From: Acidimicrobiia bacterium
Lineage (GTDB): Bacteria; Actinomycetota; Acidimicrobiia; IMCC26256; JAENVU01
Direction of reading: 5' to 3'
NCBI GenBank assembly: GCA_025357995.1
Contig: JANYLF010000071.1
Coordinates: forward strand, 1-7,956
DNA length: 7,956 nucleotides
The notes beneath the pieces were generated by a model, which saw nothing but the letters and a program-made list of their open reading frames with translations, was not told the DNA's origin and ran no database searches. The position numbers and the translations under genes are program-made. Shown piece by piece: positions 1 through 5,844 of the stretch. How positions within the stretch are numbered: position 1 is the first letter of the stretch; each line of letters starts with the position of its first letter.

Positions 1-402
1 CTCGACCATGCGCGCCTTGACGTCGAAGAGCTTCGCGTCGCGCTCGTCGACCACGATCTTGCGGCCGTTGATCCCGCCGGCGGCGTTGCACCACTGCGAG
101 AACACGGTGGCGGCGTCGAACAGCTCTTGATTCAGACCAGGGCGGCCCGCATAGCCGGTGTCCGAGAAGGTCGCGAGATGGATCTCGGTTGCGCTGACGC
201 CGTCGGCCGGCGAGCCGCCCGGCGTCCCCTTCTTACAGACCACGCCGGAGGTCCCGAACGTGCCGCTCGCGCCCGACGTGCCGACGGCCGCGGTCGTCGA
301 AGAAGTCTGATCGCCGGAGCCTTTCTGGGAGTCGCTCCGGCCGCACGCGGCGAGCACCAGCGCAATGACACAGACGAAAGCCAACCACCGAAAGCGCTTC
401 AC
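1..402 (-). CDS. LivK-type ABC transporter substrate-binding lipoprotein (N-terminal part, runs off left edge)
   Basis: This is the first 134 codons of a solute-binding lipoprotein, read leftwards from a GTG at 402 and still open at base 1. The N-terminus is a textbook lipoprotein signal: basic VKRFR, a hydrophobic stretch at about residues 6-17, and the lipobox LAAC with the lipidated Cys at residue 20. A Ser/Thr/Gly-rich linker (about 21-54) follows. The mature domain then opens with GVSATEIHLATFSD (68-81), GLNQELFDAA (89-98) and GGINGRKIVVDERDAKLFDV (109-128), the pattern of type I periplasmic binding proteins of the branched-chain amino-acid (LivK) class. It should sit on the outer face of the membrane and deliver a small ligand to an ABC permease, or act as a stand-alone ligand sensor. 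The GTG is preceded by AGGGGG at 407-412. The ligand cannot be told. The gene lies downstream of the conservon operon on the same strand. Confidence 0.88.
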   Translation of the reverse strand, partial: MKRFRWLAFVCVIALVLAACGRSDSQKGSGDQTSSTTAAVGTSGASGTFGTSGVVCKKGTPGGSPADGVSATEIHLATFSDTGYAGRPGLNQELFDAATVFSQWCNAAGGINGRKIVVDERDAKLFDVKARMVE

Positions 403-406
403 GAGT

Positions 407-412
407 CCCCCT
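407..412 (-). promoter_or_regulatory. Ribosome binding site for the substrate-binding lipoprotein
   Basis: On the minus strand AGGGGG lies four bases before the GTG at 402. It supports GTG rather than any internal codon as the start, and the signal peptide begins exactly there. Confidence 0.6.
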
Positions 413-438
413 ATCGGCCGCACGTGCGACCTCTTTGG

Positions 439-463
439 CCAACCTGACGACCCGTCAGGTTGG
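439..463 (-). terminator. Perfect 10-bp hairpin between the GTPase gene and the lipoprotein gene
   Basis: CCAACCTGAC (439-448) and GTCAGGTTGG (454-463) are exact reverse complements around a 5-base loop. The hairpin lies 54 bases past the stop of the CvnD-like gene and 37 bases before the lipoprotein start. No T-run follows on either strand (minus-strand flank CCAAAGAG), so it is not a canonical intrinsic terminator. It could be a U-less actinobacterial terminator, an attenuator that lowers read-through into the lipoprotein gene, an mRNA processing or stability element, or a dyad operator. The stem is certain; the function is inferred. Confidence 0.5.
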
Positions 464-516
464 GAAGACAATGCCCGCTCTGTGCCGTCAGCGCAAGCCT
501 TTCGCGGCTGGAGCCG

Positions 517-1098
517 TCACGATGCTCGCACCACCGGCTCGCCGCGGGCGCACGCGAGGGCTCGCTCGACGAGGGCGGTGAGGACCAGTTTCACCAGGTT
601 TTGCTCGCGGGCATCGAAGAAGAGGATCGGCACGCCGGCCGCGACCGCGGTGGCCTCACGGACCGCGGCCTCGTCGTGGAGCGGCGCACCCTCGAAACAG
701 TTGACGGCGATCACGAACGGAACTCGGCGTCGTTCGCAGTAATCGATGGCGGGAAACGAACAGGCCAGTCGCTGCGTATCCGCGATGACCAACGCACCGA
801 CCGCACCGCGCGCGATCTCGTCCCACATGAACGAGAACCGGTCTTGGCCCGGAGTACCGAAGAGGTAGAGGACGAGCGTGTCGTCGATCGTCATGCGTCC
901 GAAGTCGAGGGCGACGGTGGTGTGCACCTTGTCCGGCGCGGTCGCCGAAACGTCGGCAATCGCCGCGAGGTCGGTGATGGCCGCTTCGGTGCGCAGCGGT
1001 TCGATTTCGGAGATCGTTCCGACGGTCGTCGTCTTGCCTACGCCGAATCCGCCGGCCACCAAGACCTTGAGCGCGACGGGTGGGAGTTCAGAGCGCAC
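517..1098 (-). CDS. Conservon small GTPase (CvnD-like, Ras/MglA-type GTP/ATP-binding protein)
   Basis: This 193-residue cytoplasmic P-loop GTPase is of the actinobacterial conservon type. In Streptomyces conservons the CvnD GTPase associates at the membrane with the sensor kinase, the Roadblock protein and the DUF742 protein. Visible motifs are the P-loop GGFGVGKTT (16-24), the switch I region with HTTVALDFGR (59-68), and FGTPGQDRF (80-88) as the switch II/G3 element, with TPG in place of the DxxG of Ras. The base-specificity NKxD is degenerate, reading NCFE at 133-136 after VIAV, as I recall for this family. The gene starts with GTG at 1098, inside the end of the DUF742 gene (11-base overlap). 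It has no Shine-Dalgarno, so translation is probably coupled. The length is normal for the family. Confidence 0.93.
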   Translation of the reverse strand: MRSELPPVALKVLVAGGFGVGKTTTVGTISEIEPLRTEAAITDLAAIADVSATAPDKVHTTVALDFGRMTIDDTLVLYLFGTPGQDRFSFMWDEIARGAVGALVIADTQRLACSFPAIDYCERRRVPFVIAVNCFEGAPLHDEAAVREATAVAAGVPILFFDAREQNLVKLVLTALVERALACARGEPVVRAS

Positions 1099-1447
1099 GG
1101 ACGCCGGCCAGGAGTCGTTCGAGGAGGGCGACGCTCACGATCGTCGGCGCGTCGGCTTGGGCGGTCGCGCCGATCCGGAGAGCGTGGTCGGCCGCGAGAT
1201 CCGCGACCAAGACGCGCACGACGCCGACTGGAAGCTCGAGTCGCGATGCGATCTCCGCCACGGAGCACGGCCGGTTGCACAGCTCCGCGATGTCGAACGC
1301 CTCGGGCGGGACGCGGCGTCCGGATTCCCACGCCGGTCCGACGGTCAACGCGACCGCCTCGAGCGGGATATCGACACCGCGGCCGCGAGTACGGCCGCCC
1401 GTGAGCACATAGGGACGGCAGAGTCGCGTCGAAGGCGTCGCCGTCAT
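1088..1447 (-). CDS. DUF742 protein, conservon component (CvnC-like)
   Basis: This 119-residue protein is of the DUF742 family, the third component of conservons. The N-terminus has the family signature RPYVLTGGRT (11-20). The middle and C-terminal part reads as a winged helix-turn-helix: FDIAELCNRP (51-60), then VAEIASRLELPVGVVRVLVADLA split by a turn at about 71-73, then a short strand/helix tail VSVALLERLLAGVRAL. Whether these proteins bind DNA or use the wing for protein contacts is not settled to my knowledge. The ATG at 1447 overlaps the Roadblock gene stop as ATGA, and the stop at 1088-1090 lies inside the GTPase gene. Both junctions imply coupled translation and fixed stoichiometry. 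Confidence 0.92.
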   Translation of the reverse strand: MTATPSTRLCRPYVLTGGRTRGRGVDIPLEAVALTVGPAWESGRRVPPEAFDIAELCNRPCSVAEIASRLELPVGVVRVLVADLAADHALRIGATAQADAPTIVSVALLERLLAGVRAL

Positions 1448-1860
1448 GGTGTGTCCTGTGTTTCCTGCTCGGGTGGGATGGCCGGCGTGAGTACCGCACC
1501 GACGCGCTCAACGAACGTCGCCATTTCGTACGCGACCAAGCCGATGTCACACGGTCGTGCGGCGACCACCGCCAGCGCCGAACCGTCACTGATGCCCATG
1601 ACGAGCAGCAGCGCGCGCTCCATCTCGATGATGATCTCGTGCACCGCGCCGGCTCGCATCGGTTCACCCGCGCCCCGCGCGATACTCAGCAACGCGGAGG
1701 CGACTGCCGCGAGCCGGTCGGCATCGGCCCGATCCACGTGGGGCGAGCTCGCGAGCAGGAGGCCGTCAGACGAAACGACGACGGCCTCGCGCGCCCCGGG
1801 GACCTGCTCGACGAGGTTCGCAAGGAGGAACTCGAAGTCGTGGATCGATGTCATCGTCAT
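1444..1860 (-). CDS. Roadblock/LC7 domain protein, conservon component (CvnB-like)
   Basis: This is a 138-residue Roadblock/LC7 protein. The domain fills almost the whole chain: helix DFEFLLANLVEQVPG (8-22), strands AVVVSSDGLLLASSP (26-40), helix RADADRLAAVASALLSIARG (44-63), strands VHEIIIEMERALLLVMGI (73-90) and SALAVVAARPCDIGLVAYEM (94-113). Bacterial Roadblock proteins dimerise and regulate small Ras-like GTPases (the MglB/MglA principle), which fits the CvnD-like gene two genes downstream. The start chosen is the ATG at 1860, which overlaps the kinase stop codon as ATGA. An in-frame ATG at 1854 is an equally possible start two codons later. The frame stays open far upstream, but that part lies inside the kinase gene in another frame and is not coding. 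Confidence 0.93.
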   Translation of the reverse strand: MTMTSIHDFEFLLANLVEQVPGAREAVVVSSDGLLLASSPHVDRADADRLAAVASALLSIARGAGEPMRAGAVHEIIIEMERALLLVMGISDGSALAVVAARPCDIGLVAYEMATFVERVGAVLTPAIPPEQETQDTP

Positions 1861-4316
1861 GAACGTGTGTCCGGTTCGTGAGCATCCGCGCGTCGGCGCC
1901 CGGCCTCGTAGCGCGCGACGAGTTCGAAAACCGCGGCGGGTGCGCGCGGTGGAGGCGCCGCGGTTGGTGTTCCGGTGGGCACGGGGTCGGGAACGACTGG
2001 CACCCGGCGTGGCAGCGCGGGCTCGGGTTGTTCGGCGTTTGACAGTGTTTCGGAGCGAGCCTCGATGCCGGGCTCGACGGGCGTCGGAACGATGGAGGTG
2101 ATCGCGTTGGTGCCCGTAGGCGGACGTGCGCGACTCTGATCGTTCAACACGAGGGTGCCGTTGGTAAGCCGGCGGCCGTTGCGGCGCCGTCGGTAGCGCG
2201 CATGGCGTCCCGCTGGTGTTGGCAACAGATCCTCGTCGGACTCCACCGGCACCGGCGTGAACCGTACGACTGGGCGAGACGGTTCGTCGCGGTCCAGATC
2301 CATCGCGATCGGCTCGACAACGGGTTCTGGTATCGGTTCGACAACGGGTTCTGGTATCGGTTCGCCAGCTGGTTCTGACGTCGTTTCGGGGGCCGGCTCG
2401 TCGATGCGTGGGTCGGCGTGGACCCAGACGTCGTCGCCGGCGGGCACGGCGGTGCGATCGCGGGTGCGCAGGAGACGAGCAGGCACGCTCACCATTGCGG
2501 AGGTCCCGACCGCCAGGGCGCTGCGGAGTACGACCGTCGCGCCAATCCGCTCGCACAGTCGAGCGACCACGACGAGGCCGAGGGACCGCGAGAGGTCGAG
2601 GCCCGGCAACGGCGGATGCGCGAGCTGCTCGTTCAACGCGTCGAGTCGGTCGACGGGCACCCCGATCCCTTCGTCGGAGATCGTCAACTCGATGCCGGAT
2701 GGGCGACGGCGCGCACCCACGAACACGCGTGACTCCGGTGGGGAATAGGAGGTCGCGTTCTCGATCAGCTCGGCGATCACGTGGGTGAGGTCGATCGCGG
2801 CGCGGCCGAGCACGTCGACGTCGGAGGGCAGTCCAACGATGTCGACGCGTTCGAAGTCCTCGATCTCCGACACCGCGGCGCGCACGAGGTCGAGGAGCGG
2901 CACGGGATCGGTGTGGGTGCGTAGATCGTCGATACCGGCGAGCACGAGCAAGCTCTCGGCGTTGCGGCGCATGCGGGTCGCGAGATGGTCGAGCGCGAAG
3001 AGCGAGCCCAGCCGGTCCGGGTCGTGCTCGTGCGCTTCCAGATCGTCGATGAGCGTGAGCTGCCGAGTCAGGAGCGGTTGATTGCGTCGGGCGAGATTCA
3101 CGTAGAGGTCGCCGACGTCGTTGCGCAGGGTCCGACGTTGCGCGACAAGTGCATCGATCGCCGACTGATCGATGCGATGGAGCGCGCGGGCAAGGTCACC
3201 GACTTCGTCGCGGGTGCGCACGACGACAGGCGCAGCTACTTGCGGCTCGAGTTCGGGTTCACTCGGGATCGCGGCGTTCTGTTCGCGGTCGGCGATATCG
3301 GTGGCGGTGGTCGTCACGAGTCGGATCGGCCTGCGAATGGCGCGGCTGAGCAGGATGCCGAGGGCGACGACCGCGATCAGAATCGCGCCGACGAGTTCGG
3401 CCCATCCGACGATCGCATCGCGTGCAGCTCGTCGTTCGGCGTTCGCCCGATTCCGGGCCGACCGGTCGAGGGTGCGACCGATCGCATGAAATGCGCCGAG
3501 CACGGGATCGGACGCCTGCTGCCAGCGTTGCGGCGAGAGGAACGGCACGCGGTCGTTGAGTGCGGGGTCGAGCAACCCGTCGGCGGTCTTGACGCTCGAG
3601 TGGAGTGTGGCGAGCGCCGCGCCGAGCGGTGTTCCGGCCGCGTGTATCGCATCTGCGATCGCGCGCGGCTGGAGGCGAGCACGTTCCGCGACGTCGGCGC
3701 GCAGCCGAGCCGTCAACGCTGGGGAGAGAGCCGCACGCGCGAGTTCGGTGATGAGGATCGCTTGCTCGTCGGAGGCCAACGCTTCCGCACGAGCGGCCTC
3801 CTCGCGCGCTTGGCCCACGGACCCGAGCGTGCGGAGTGAACTCGCACCGATTGCCTCGACCGTCGCGTCGGTCGCGTGCGCGAACCGTTCCCGCGTGATC
3901 GTGTCGCTGACGACCCGTCGATCGAGCGCGGCCCGCCACTCACGGATTCGGTCCCACTCGCGAGTGGCCGCGTCGACGGCGCGCGCGGCCTCGGGATCGA
4001 CCGCCGCGAGCGCCGCGAGCCGACGAACGACGGCGCGCTCGGCAACGTCTGCCATCGGGCGCGCGGCGGCGAGCGCCTGATGGACCTCCGGCGCCCCCGA
4101 CGCGAGGAACCATGCGCTCAGCGTCGACTCGCCTTCGGCTCGCGCGAGAAAGGTGCCGAGGGCACCGACCATCTCGGCCCGGGGAAGCGACCCATCCGCG
4201 CGTTGGTACCGGTGCAGTCGGTCCACCAGTCCGGGCGCGGCGGCGACCAACGCGGCAACGAGCGCGGTTGCGATCAGCAGAGCGAGCTTGGTGCGGAGCT
4301 TCAGGCGGCGGGCCAC
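1857..4316 (-). CDS. Conservon sensor histidine kinase with NIT-like extracytoplasmic domain (CvnA-like)
   Basis: This 819-residue integral membrane sensor kinase is the first gene of the conservon. A basic N-terminus (MARRLKLRTK) leads into TM1 (about 11-30). An Ala/Arg-rich all-helical extracytoplasmic domain (about 35-300) follows, resembling nitrate/nitrite-sensing NIT domains. Next come TM2 (about 306-325), a HAMP-like linker (about 326-390) and a coiled dimerisation segment LYVNLARRNQPLLTRQL (404-420). LDHLATRMRRN (442-452) supplies the only plausible phospho-acceptor, His444. The GHKL ATPase domain has HVIAELIENATSYSPP (N box, Asn520), SDEGIGVP (547-554) and the RSLGLVVVARL region (577-587). 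A long Pro/Glu-rich, then basic, disordered tail (about 615-790) ends in ELVARYEAGRRRA (798-810), like the tails I recall from conservon kinases. It starts with GTG at 4316 after GGAGGA. No response regulator is adjacent, as is usual for conservons. Confidence 0.92.
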   Translation of the reverse strand: MARRLKLRTKLALLIATALVAALVAAAPGLVDRLHRYQRADGSLPRAEMVGALGTFLARAEGESTLSAWFLASGAPEVHQALAAARPMADVAERAVVRRLAALAAVDPEAARAVDAATREWDRIREWRAALDRRVVSDTITRERFAHATDATVEAIGASSLRTLGSVGQAREEAARAEALASDEQAILITELARAALSPALTARLRADVAERARLQPRAIADAIHAAGTPLGAALATLHSSVKTADGLLDPALNDRVPFLSPQRWQQASDPVLGAFHAIGRTLDRSARNRANAERRAARDAIVGWAELVGAILIAVVALGILLSRAIRRPIRLVTTTATDIADREQNAAIPSEPELEPQVAAPVVVRTRDEVGDLARALHRIDQSAIDALVAQRRTLRNDVGDLYVNLARRNQPLLTRQLTLIDDLEAHEHDPDRLGSLFALDHLATRMRRNAESLLVLAGIDDLRTHTDPVPLLDLVRAAVSEIEDFERVDIVGLPSDVDVLGRAAIDLTHVIAELIENATSYSPPESRVFVGARRRPSGIELTISDEGIGVPVDRLDALNEQLAHPPLPGLDLSRSLGLVVVARLCERIGATVVLRSALAVGTSAMVSVPARLLRTRDRTAVPAGDDVWVHADPRIDEPAPETTSEPAGEPIPEPVVEPIPEPVVEPIAMDLDRDEPSRPVVRFTPVPVESDEDLLPTPAGRHARYRRRRNGRRLTNGTLVLNDQSRARPPTGTNAITSIVPTPVEPGIEARSETLSNAEQPEPALPRRVPVVPDPVPTGTPTAAPPPRAPAAVFELVARYEAGRRRADAHEPDTRS
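2316..2363 (-). repeat. Perfect 2 x 24-bp tandem repeat in the kinase tail
   Basis: Bases 2316-2339 and 2340-2363 are identical. In the kinase frame they encode two copies of the octapeptide EPIPEPVV (residues 652-667), followed by a partial third copy (EPI, 668-670). Upstream, EPAPETTSEPAG (639-651) looks like a decayed earlier unit. The repeat extends an acidic, proline-rich spacer between the ATPase domain and the C-terminal basic segment. Confidence 0.95.
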
Positions 4317-4320
4317 GGTG

Positions 4321-4326
4321 TCCTCC
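4321..4326 (-). promoter_or_regulatory. Ribosome binding site of the sensor kinase gene
   Basis: GGAGGA on the minus strand lies four bases before the GTG at 4316. This strong Shine-Dalgarno fixes the GTG as the kinase start. It is the only clear ribosome binding site for the four conservon genes; the other three rely on overlaps. Confidence 0.8.
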
Positions 4327-4440
4327 GCCGGGTCGGGGCGAGTCGATGCGCAGGAGTGGTCCGCTCAGCTGCCGTCGCCGCGGCGTGTGGGTACCGTTCG
4401 CTCACCGTCACTCCGCCCTGGGGAAAAGTTCACCACTCCC

Positions 4441-4471
4441 GGTATCAGCCGGCCGCCATTCTGACGGTCAA
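4441..4471 (-). promoter_or_regulatory. Candidate promoter of the conservon operon
   Basis: On the minus strand TTGACC (4466-4471, five of six matches to the -35 consensus) is followed 19 bases later by GATACC (4441-4446), a poor -10 that keeps the key A at its second position. The start would be near 4434, giving a leader of about 120 bases before the kinase. The -10 is weak, so this is only the best candidate in the gap. Confidence 0.25.
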
Positions 4472-4521
4472 AACGGACAAACGCAAACGAGCTGCGCGGT
4501 TTTCCACCGCTTTCCGTGGTT

Positions 4522-4541
4522 ATCCCCAGCCGTCTGGGGAT
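4522..4541. promoter_or_regulatory. 8-bp inverted repeat upstream of the lyase operon
   Basis: ATCCCCAG (4522-4529) and CTGGGGAT (4534-4541) are exact reverse complements around a CCGT loop. It lies directly beside a larger inverted repeat and 55-75 bases before the lyase start. With no T-run it is unlikely to be a terminator. An upstream regulator site or part of a folded leader are the likely alternatives. Confidence 0.5.
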
Positions 4542-4542
4542 G

Positions 4543-4585
4543 ACCGACCAATTCCCGACTTGAAGTGTCGGGAATTGGAGTCGGT
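4543..4585. promoter_or_regulatory. 12-bp perfect inverted repeat with extended arms: probable operator
   Basis: CCAATTCCCGAC (4548-4559) and GTCGGGAATTGG (4567-4578) match perfectly across a 7-base spacer. An outer pair, ACCGA (4543-4547) and TCGGT (4581-4585), also matches with a 2-base bulge on the right. The dyad centre is at 4563, about 34 bases before the ATG, where the -35 region of a leaderless promoter would fall. The size and symmetry suit a homodimeric repressor or activator covering RNA polymerase contacts. If transcription starts further upstream, the same sequence would form a strong leader hairpin ending 11 bases before the ATG. No regulator gene lies in the window. Confidence 0.65.
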
Positions 4586-4590
4586 ACGGT
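4585..4590 (+). promoter_or_regulatory. Candidate -10 element for a leaderless transcript of the lyase operon
   Basis: TACGGT fits the TAnnnT pattern of actinobacterial -10 boxes and ends exactly six bases before the ATG at 4597, so transcription would begin at or next to the A of the start codon. The lyase gene has no Shine-Dalgarno at a useful distance (the nearest, GGAG at 4577-4580, is 16 bases away), which agrees with leaderless initiation. A TTGAAG at 4560-4565, inside the inverted repeat, could serve as -35 with a 19-base spacer. Confidence 0.5.
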
Positions 4591-4596
4591 CACGGC

Positions 4597-5844
4597 ATGG
4601 ACAAACCTGACGCGACGAAGACGCGCCTGCCGGAGACCGGGGTTCCCACCGAGGCACTGCTCGCCGACATCGACGCGCGTCAAGCGCGCGAACCCGACGT
4701 GCACGGTGCGCGTCTCTTCGGCCTCGTGTATCCGACTGGCCGTCACGACCTCGAAGAGCTGGTACTCGCGGTCAACAATCGGTACTTGTTCGGAAACGCG
4801 TTGAATCCGTTCAAGTTCCCTGAAGTAGCGCGGTACGAGGGCGAAGTCATCGCCATGACCGGCGGACTTCTGCACATGCCTGACGGTGGTGGAGGGTCGA
4901 TGACGTCGGGCGGTACCGAGTCGATCCTGATGTCGATGAAGGTGAACCGCGAACGCGCGCTCGCGCGCGGCGTCGAGCGTCCACAGATCCTGGCGCCGAT
5001 CTCTGCGCATCCCGCGTACGCGAAGGCCGCGCACTACTTCGGGATGGAGCTTGTACGCGCGCCGCTCGACGCCCGCTACCGCGCCGACGTGAACGCGATG
5101 CGCGGGTTGATCGGCCCGTCGACCGCGGTCGTTGTCGCGTCGGCGTTCAACTATCCGTACGGCGTGATGGATCCGGTCGCGGAGATCGCCGCGGTCGCGG
5201 CTGAGCACGGCGCCGGGTGTCACGTCGACGCGTGCGTCGGAGGCTTCGTGCTCCCGTTTCTCGAAGACCTGGGCTACCCCGTGGAGCCGTGGGACTTCCG
5301 GGTTCCCGGCGTCACCGAGATCAGTGCCGACGTGCACAAGTACGGCTTCGCGCCGAAGGGCGCCTCGACCGTGCTGCATCGGGACGCCGACTGGTTCGGG
5401 CATCAGTACTTCGTGTTCTCCGATTGGCCGTCGGGTCTCTACGGCTCGCCCGGCGTTGCGGGTGCGAAGCCGGCCGCGCCGATCGCGACCGCGTGGGCGG
5501 TCATGCAATCGCTCGGTCGGAGTGGGTACGTCGACATCATGCGCACCACGATGGATACGGTCGAGAAATTGCAGGATGCGATCGCCGGGTTCGACGGCAT
5601 CGAGTTGGTCGGCGACCCGATCGGCCCGGTGTTCGCGGTGAAGTCGGACACCGTCGATCTCTATGCCGTGGGCGACGTCATGGACGACCGCGGCTGGCAC
5701 GTGAATCGCAATATGGATCCGCCGGGCCTGCACATGATGATCTCGCCCGCGCACGCGACGGTCGTCGATGAGCTGATCGCCGATCTCACAGACGCGGTCG
5801 TCCATCATGGTGAATCCCGAGGAAAGGCCGTGCGTTACTCATGA
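4597..5844 (+). CDS. Sphingosine-1-phosphate lyase-like PLP-dependent enzyme (group II decarboxylase fold)
   Basis: This 415-residue soluble, fold-type I PLP enzyme most resembles sphingosine-1-phosphate lyase, which splits a phosphorylated long-chain amino alcohol into a fatty aldehyde and phosphoethanolamine. Landmarks are NPFKFPEVARYEGEV (70-84), the phosphate-cradling SGGTES (104-109), SAHPAYAKAAHYFGM (136-150) with His137 to stack on PLP, HVDACVGGF (209-217) with Asp211 for the pyridine nitrogen, and ISADVHKYGFAPKG (242-255) with Schiff-base Lys248 and a second Lys254. The two lysines are six apart, as in the human enzyme. SDWPSGLYGSPGVAG (275-289) also matches the lyase pattern. Compared with eukaryotic lyases it lacks the N-terminal membrane segment and about 50 C-terminal residues. 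Archaeal tyrosine/aspartate decarboxylases (MfnA) share this fold and are the main alternative. It heads the plus-strand operon and overlaps the next gene by four bases. Confidence 0.85.
   Translation: MDKPDATKTRLPETGVPTEALLADIDARQAREPDVHGARLFGLVYPTGRHDLEELVLAVNNRYLFGNALNPFKFPEVARYEGEVIAMTGGLLHMPDGGGGSMTSGGTESILMSMKVNRERALARGVERPQILAPISAHPAYAKAAHYFGMELVRAPLDARYRADVNAMRGLIGPSTAVVVASAFNYPYGVMDPVAEIAAVAAEHGAGCHVDACVGGFVLPFLEDLGYPVEPWDFRVPGVTEISADVHKYGFAPKGASTVLHRDADWFGHQYFVFSDWPSGLYGSPGVAGAKPAAPIATAWAVMQSLGRSGYVDIMRTTMDTVEKLQDAIAGFDGIELVGDPIGPVFAVKSDTVDLYAVGDVMDDRGWHVNRNMDPPGLHMMISPAHATVVDELIADLTDAVVHHGESRGKAVRYS

Noticed and set aside
420..427. GCACGTGC palindrome as a regulator site
   Set aside because: An 8-base palindrome in DNA this GC-rich is expected by chance, and it stands alone without a matching promoter element.
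460..2101. Long plus-strand open frames across the conservon genes
   Set aside because: Their translations are Arg/Ser/Gly-rich low-complexity sequence with no recognisable domain. They are antisense shadows of high-GC genes with strong family matches.
1444..2556. Long minus-strand reading frame of 370 codons that includes the Roadblock protein at its end
   Set aside because: Only the last 138 codons look like protein. The earlier part is Arg/Thr-rich out-of-frame sequence inside the kinase gene, so the start was placed at 1860.
4500..4541. DnaA-box-like words (TTATCCCCA at 4520-4528, TTTTCCACC at 4500-4508, TGGGGATGA at 4535-4543) that might suggest a replication origin
   Set aside because: Each differs from TTATCCACA by one or more bases, two of the three belong to the 8-bp inverted repeat, there is no AT-rich unwinding stretch, and dnaA, dnaN or recF are not nearby.
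4543..4585. The large inverted repeat as an intrinsic terminator
   Set aside because: There is no T-run on either side, and it lies in a divergent gap immediately upstream of a start codon rather than after a gene.
4468..5808. Minus-strand open frame of 446 codons opposite the lyase-like gene
   Set aside because: It is antisense to a gene with unmistakable PLP-enzyme motifs and reads as His/Arg/Asp-rich shadow sequence with no motif of its own.
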